Translations under genes and position numbers: made by a program
The notes under the pieces: generated by a model
The model's input: only the letters and a program-made list of their open reading frames with translations
Database searches by the model: none
Told to the model about the DNA's origin: nothing
Source of the DNA: Blastocladiella emersonii ATCC 22665
Taxonomy: Eukaryota > Blastocladiomycota > Blastocladiomycetes > Blastocladiales > Blastocladiaceae
DNA length: 64,000 bases
Assembly (NCBI GenBank): GCA_025594325.1
Contig: JANHCV010000012.1
Coordinates: forward strand, 868,001-932,000
Direction: 5' to 3'
In this document: positions 60,946-64,000 of the stretch, in pieces
How positions within the stretch are numbered: position 1 is the first letter of the stretch
Layout: each line of letters starts with the position of its first letter

Positions 60946-63900
60946 TCAGTAATCGTCCTCGGAGTCACAATACTCGTCATCACACTCGTAGTCGTACTCG
61001 TTGTGCTGCGGGCAGTTGTCAAAGCACGTTGGGAAAAGCGGCAGGAGCAGCGCGCGCTTGAGCTCGCCCTTGAGGCTCGCGAACGCCGTAGCGACGGCCG
61101 GCGCGACCTTCTGCGACCCCGGCTTGGTCTGCGGGAACCGGTTGATGTCGGGGATCTCGCGGTCGACCGTCGCCGCGCGGCAGGACTCGAGATACTCGCC
61201 GATCGCGTCGCCGATCTCGCCAAGGCCGTCGACCGTCGGGATCCGCGCCTCGGACGCGCGGACATACGCGTTCTCGGTCTTCTCGATCAGCTTGCGCAGC
61301 TTCTGCCCGCTCGCGCGCGCCGCGGCCGGCGCCGACTTGGGCGGGAGCGGCGGCACGTACACGTAGCTGACGTCGAGCGCGGGCGTCAGGCCGAACGCCT
61401 TGCCCTGCGGCGGAATCACCACGGGCCGGTGCGCGAAGATCAGGGCCACAGCGCCGCGCGACCCGCTGCCGCTGACCTTGAGCACACACGGGCCGCCCCG
61501 CTTGTCGGCGAAATCGAACAACTTCGCGACGAGCACCTTGAGCCTCGTCGCGCGCCACTCGCCTGAGCGCCCCTGCGACGGCGCGCCGGACCGCTTCGAG
61601 AAGGCGCTGGGCAACTCGTCGCGCGAGTACATGCGGTCGAGCATGCGGAGCGCGGCCTCGTTCATGAACGCGGAGACAGGTCGGCCGTGCTCGGGGACGG
61701 GGAACGACGCGAACCGCGGGATGAGGGGGCAGAGGCCGAGTGCGGGCGCGACGGCGTGCGAAGACTTGATGGCTTTCACGGTCACGCGGCGCGTCTTGGC
61801 GTCGACGTAGACGGTGACCGCGTGCCCCGGCCACGGCAGCTGGAACGTGTGGGCCTTTCCGTCAATGAGCACCGCAATGGCGCCGCGGTACTGTGCGAGG
61901 TCTGAGGCGGGCACGGGCGAGACCGACGCCTTGCCGCGGCCGCGCGGCAGCTCGAAATGGATGGACATTGTGCCGTCCGTGATATCGATGACATCCAGGA
62001 TGGTGAGTCGCATCGGCGGCGGGCGCGCGGCGGCGCGAGATGCGTCGCGGTCGGCTGCTGCAGCGGCCGCGGAAGCCATGATCCCGCGAACGGCGCCCTG
62101 CATCGCTTCCGCTGGGACCCGCGTTGGGACGGCCACGTCAGCGCTACCGCCTCCGCCGTTCCCGCCGTACGGAAGCTCGTTGCTGATGCGGATCCACTCG
62201 GCGGCCCCAATGTTCGGCTCGAGCGCAGGAAGCGCCCAGATGGAGTAGCGGACGCCGCTCGGAAGTACCCCAGGGCGCTCCTGGATGTACCACGTCACGT
62301 CGACCGTCCTGCTCGCCTCGTTGTACACGTGGCGGAGAGCCCAGATAAACGCGACTGCAGAACCGTCGGTGCGCTGAATGCGGATAGCGGACGTTCGAGG
62401 AATGCCGGGGAGAAGCATGAAGGTCGCGCGGACCTGGAATATGGGATCGTCCGCGCGGTTGTCGAACGGAAAAACAAAGCCGTGAGCTCGAGCGAGAAAA
62501 GCACGTTCTGCACGGGTTGCGCCGATGAGGCCGAGCTTGGTGAGGTCCGACTTGGCCGCGACGGCGTCGTCACTCTGCCATGGAAGCGAGGTGCACGGCT
62601 CGGCACCAGTCCAAGTCAAGCGCCGCGCGGCAAAAGCGTACGCGAGAAGCTTGACAATGAAAGCAGAAGTTGTCAGAGAACCGCCTAAAGAACGGAATGA
62701 ACGTGTGAGTATGCGAGAGGACAAGATTTACGAAATGCACATCGTACGGACCTTGAGCAAACACGCAAAATTTATCGCGGCAGTCCAACATCCCCGTGAA
62801 GCGAACGAGCACCTCCCACAAGTACTTGGCAACATGACTGAGAAGCGCAACAGGTGCATCAGGCGCATCCACCTTGCAAAAGGTGGTGTGCTGGTAGGGC
62901 ATTGTCTTGGACGACTCAACAATGTTGAACGAAAAGGGTCGGACGTACGCAGCCCAATCGGCGGAAAACAGCTGCGGAGCCTCGCAAACTACAACGCCAA
63001 AAAGCGCAGGCAGAGCCCGCGAAGGAAGCTTGTAGCACTCCGCCATGGATTCCGCAAGGGAGGATGGAACCACGCTTGACGATTTCGTTGCGCAAAGGGT
63101 CAAAAGAGAGCGATCGTCCGCCGATTTGTCGTTGTACTTGAGAAGCGCGGATCCGCGGAGAAGTAGGTTCAGATCGCCACAACGCTCGACAAGCGTGGAC
63201 GTGTCGATCACATCAAAGCGCTGCTCGGGGTCCGCTGCGAGCTCCTCCATAACCAGGACTGCGTCGCCAACCACAAAGGTGAGGCGGTGCTGGGTGCCGC
63301 TGCTGGCATCGGGCGCGGGAGCGAAAGCATCCGCAAGGCCGCGAAGCCACGAGCTCAGCTGGCGAGCCATCGCAGACTCGGCGCGCTCCTGCGATACGTC
63401 GAAGAAGAATCCAGTGGACGGCAACGCAATAATCTTGGCCTCGCATGAGTTGATGTCAAAGAAGGTCGGGTTGGGGCAGCGACCGACCCGCGCGGTGAGG
63501 AAAAACGAGTTGGTTTCAACGACGCGCTCGATTTCGCACCGCGTCCGCGTCTCGTCGAGCCGCTTGACCTTGTCGGTCGTGTCAAAATAGAGAGCTGCAG
63601 CGGTACGGTTCACCAAGACCTCGTATACTTTGCGGTTGGGGTCCTTGCTAATAAGTTCGCCAAACTCGTCCCAGGGCTCCTCGACACAGGTGATGCGGCG
63701 ATGCTCGAAAGCAGGCGAGTCGAGCAGACGCTTACGCGACTCCACCTGGTCGGAAGAAGTCGGCAGAGCCTTGGCTTGCTCGAGCCATCGCGTCCAACAA
63801 GCGCGAACCGCCAGCTGCGTCGCGTCGTCCAACACACGAACAGGCAGGTTTTTCACGAGCCAGTCGTAGGCGATGCACGCGCGCATTTGCTCGGTCCAGA

Positions 63901-63988
63901 ACGTGAGCGCCGGCCGTTCGAGTTGCTCGGAGAACCACAACTGGCCAACGAATCGGTGGAGCGTCGCATGCTCGATCGTGGAGGACAT
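60946..63988 (-). CDS. DUF4470-like large protein
   Basis: Two exons, 63988-62642 and 62574-60946, intron 67 nt (GTACGC...CAG, phase 0), giving 991 aa. The start is 12 bp inside the right edge of the window. The middle of exon 1 has RLTFVVGDAVLVMEELA, then FDVIDTSTLVERCGDLNLLL, the latter typical of the fungal DUF4470/MYND-associated proteins, in which it continues a methyltransferase-like fold. Exon 2 contains FAHRPVVIPPQGKAFGLTPA and a helical stretch, and ends in a Cys/Asp/Glu/Tyr-rich tail (CPQHNEYDYECDDEYCDSED). No MYND zinc finger was found. The join is supported by phase, a good acceptor and continued protein-like composition. Function unknown; the family assignment is from one motif and is moderate. 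Confidence 0.55.
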
Positions 63989-64000
63989 GAGGGCATGCAG

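Noticed and set aside
1-64000. CRISPR arrays, bacterial operons, viral genes or intact transposases
   Set aside because: No regular spacer-repeat arrays, no Shine-Dalgarno-led gene clusters, and no transposase, reverse transcriptase or capsid motifs were seen in any frame.

Overview
The window looks like nuclear DNA of an early-diverging (zoosporic-type) fungus. It is very GC-rich. It carries peroxisomal malate synthase, a nuclear gene for a complex I membrane subunit, CCR4-NOT NOT2, TRM5, Yae1, a DHX33/Dhr2-type helicase and a class C seven-helix receptor, and nearly every multi-exon gene has short introns of about 45-80 nt that start GTACGY or GTGCGT and end in TAG or CAG. Blastocladiomycota or Chytridiomycota is my inference from gene content, GC and receptor type; no sequence search was possible. 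Exons were joined by eye from donor and acceptor sites, frame continuity and family motifs.

Layout. 0.6-10 kb is a compact housekeeping block: malate synthase (-), NDUFA11-like (+), Yae1 (-), class C GPCR (+) and galactokinase (-); the last two are tail to tail with 17 bp between stops. 10.4-13.9 kb holds three tandem paralogues of an unknown glycine-zipper-like protein (one decayed, one intact, one with a shifted C-terminus). 14.3-19.0 kb has the DEAH helicase and glutamine-dependent NAD synthetase. 19.1-23.2 kb is the most unusual part: five SUMO-like genes in tandem on the minus strand, four of them preceded by a conserved 42-bp element. 23.2-37 kb is gene-poor, with AGATCT-rich islands, two intact unknown genes (26.1 and 29.6 kb) and several decayed genes.

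37-47 kb has an MFS monocarboxylate-type transporter, two members of a leucine-rich-repeat (LRR) family (one decayed, one apparently intact), a universal stress protein, TRM5 and an orphan 7TM protein. 48-56 kb has a secreted trypsin-like protease, NOT2 and a 1,099-residue unknown protein. 56-64 kb has another LRR fragment, a long LRR gene, a 2.2-kb stretch without convincing genes, and a 991-residue DUF4470-like protein at the right edge.

Functional themes: carbon metabolism (malate synthase for C2 growth, galactokinase, monocarboxylate uptake), RNA and translation (Yae1, DHX33/Dhr2, TRM5, NOT2), sensing (class C GPCR, 7TM protein), and fast-evolving tandem families (SUMO-like, glycine-zipper, LRR). 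There is no sign of operons, CRISPR, rRNA or tRNA genes.
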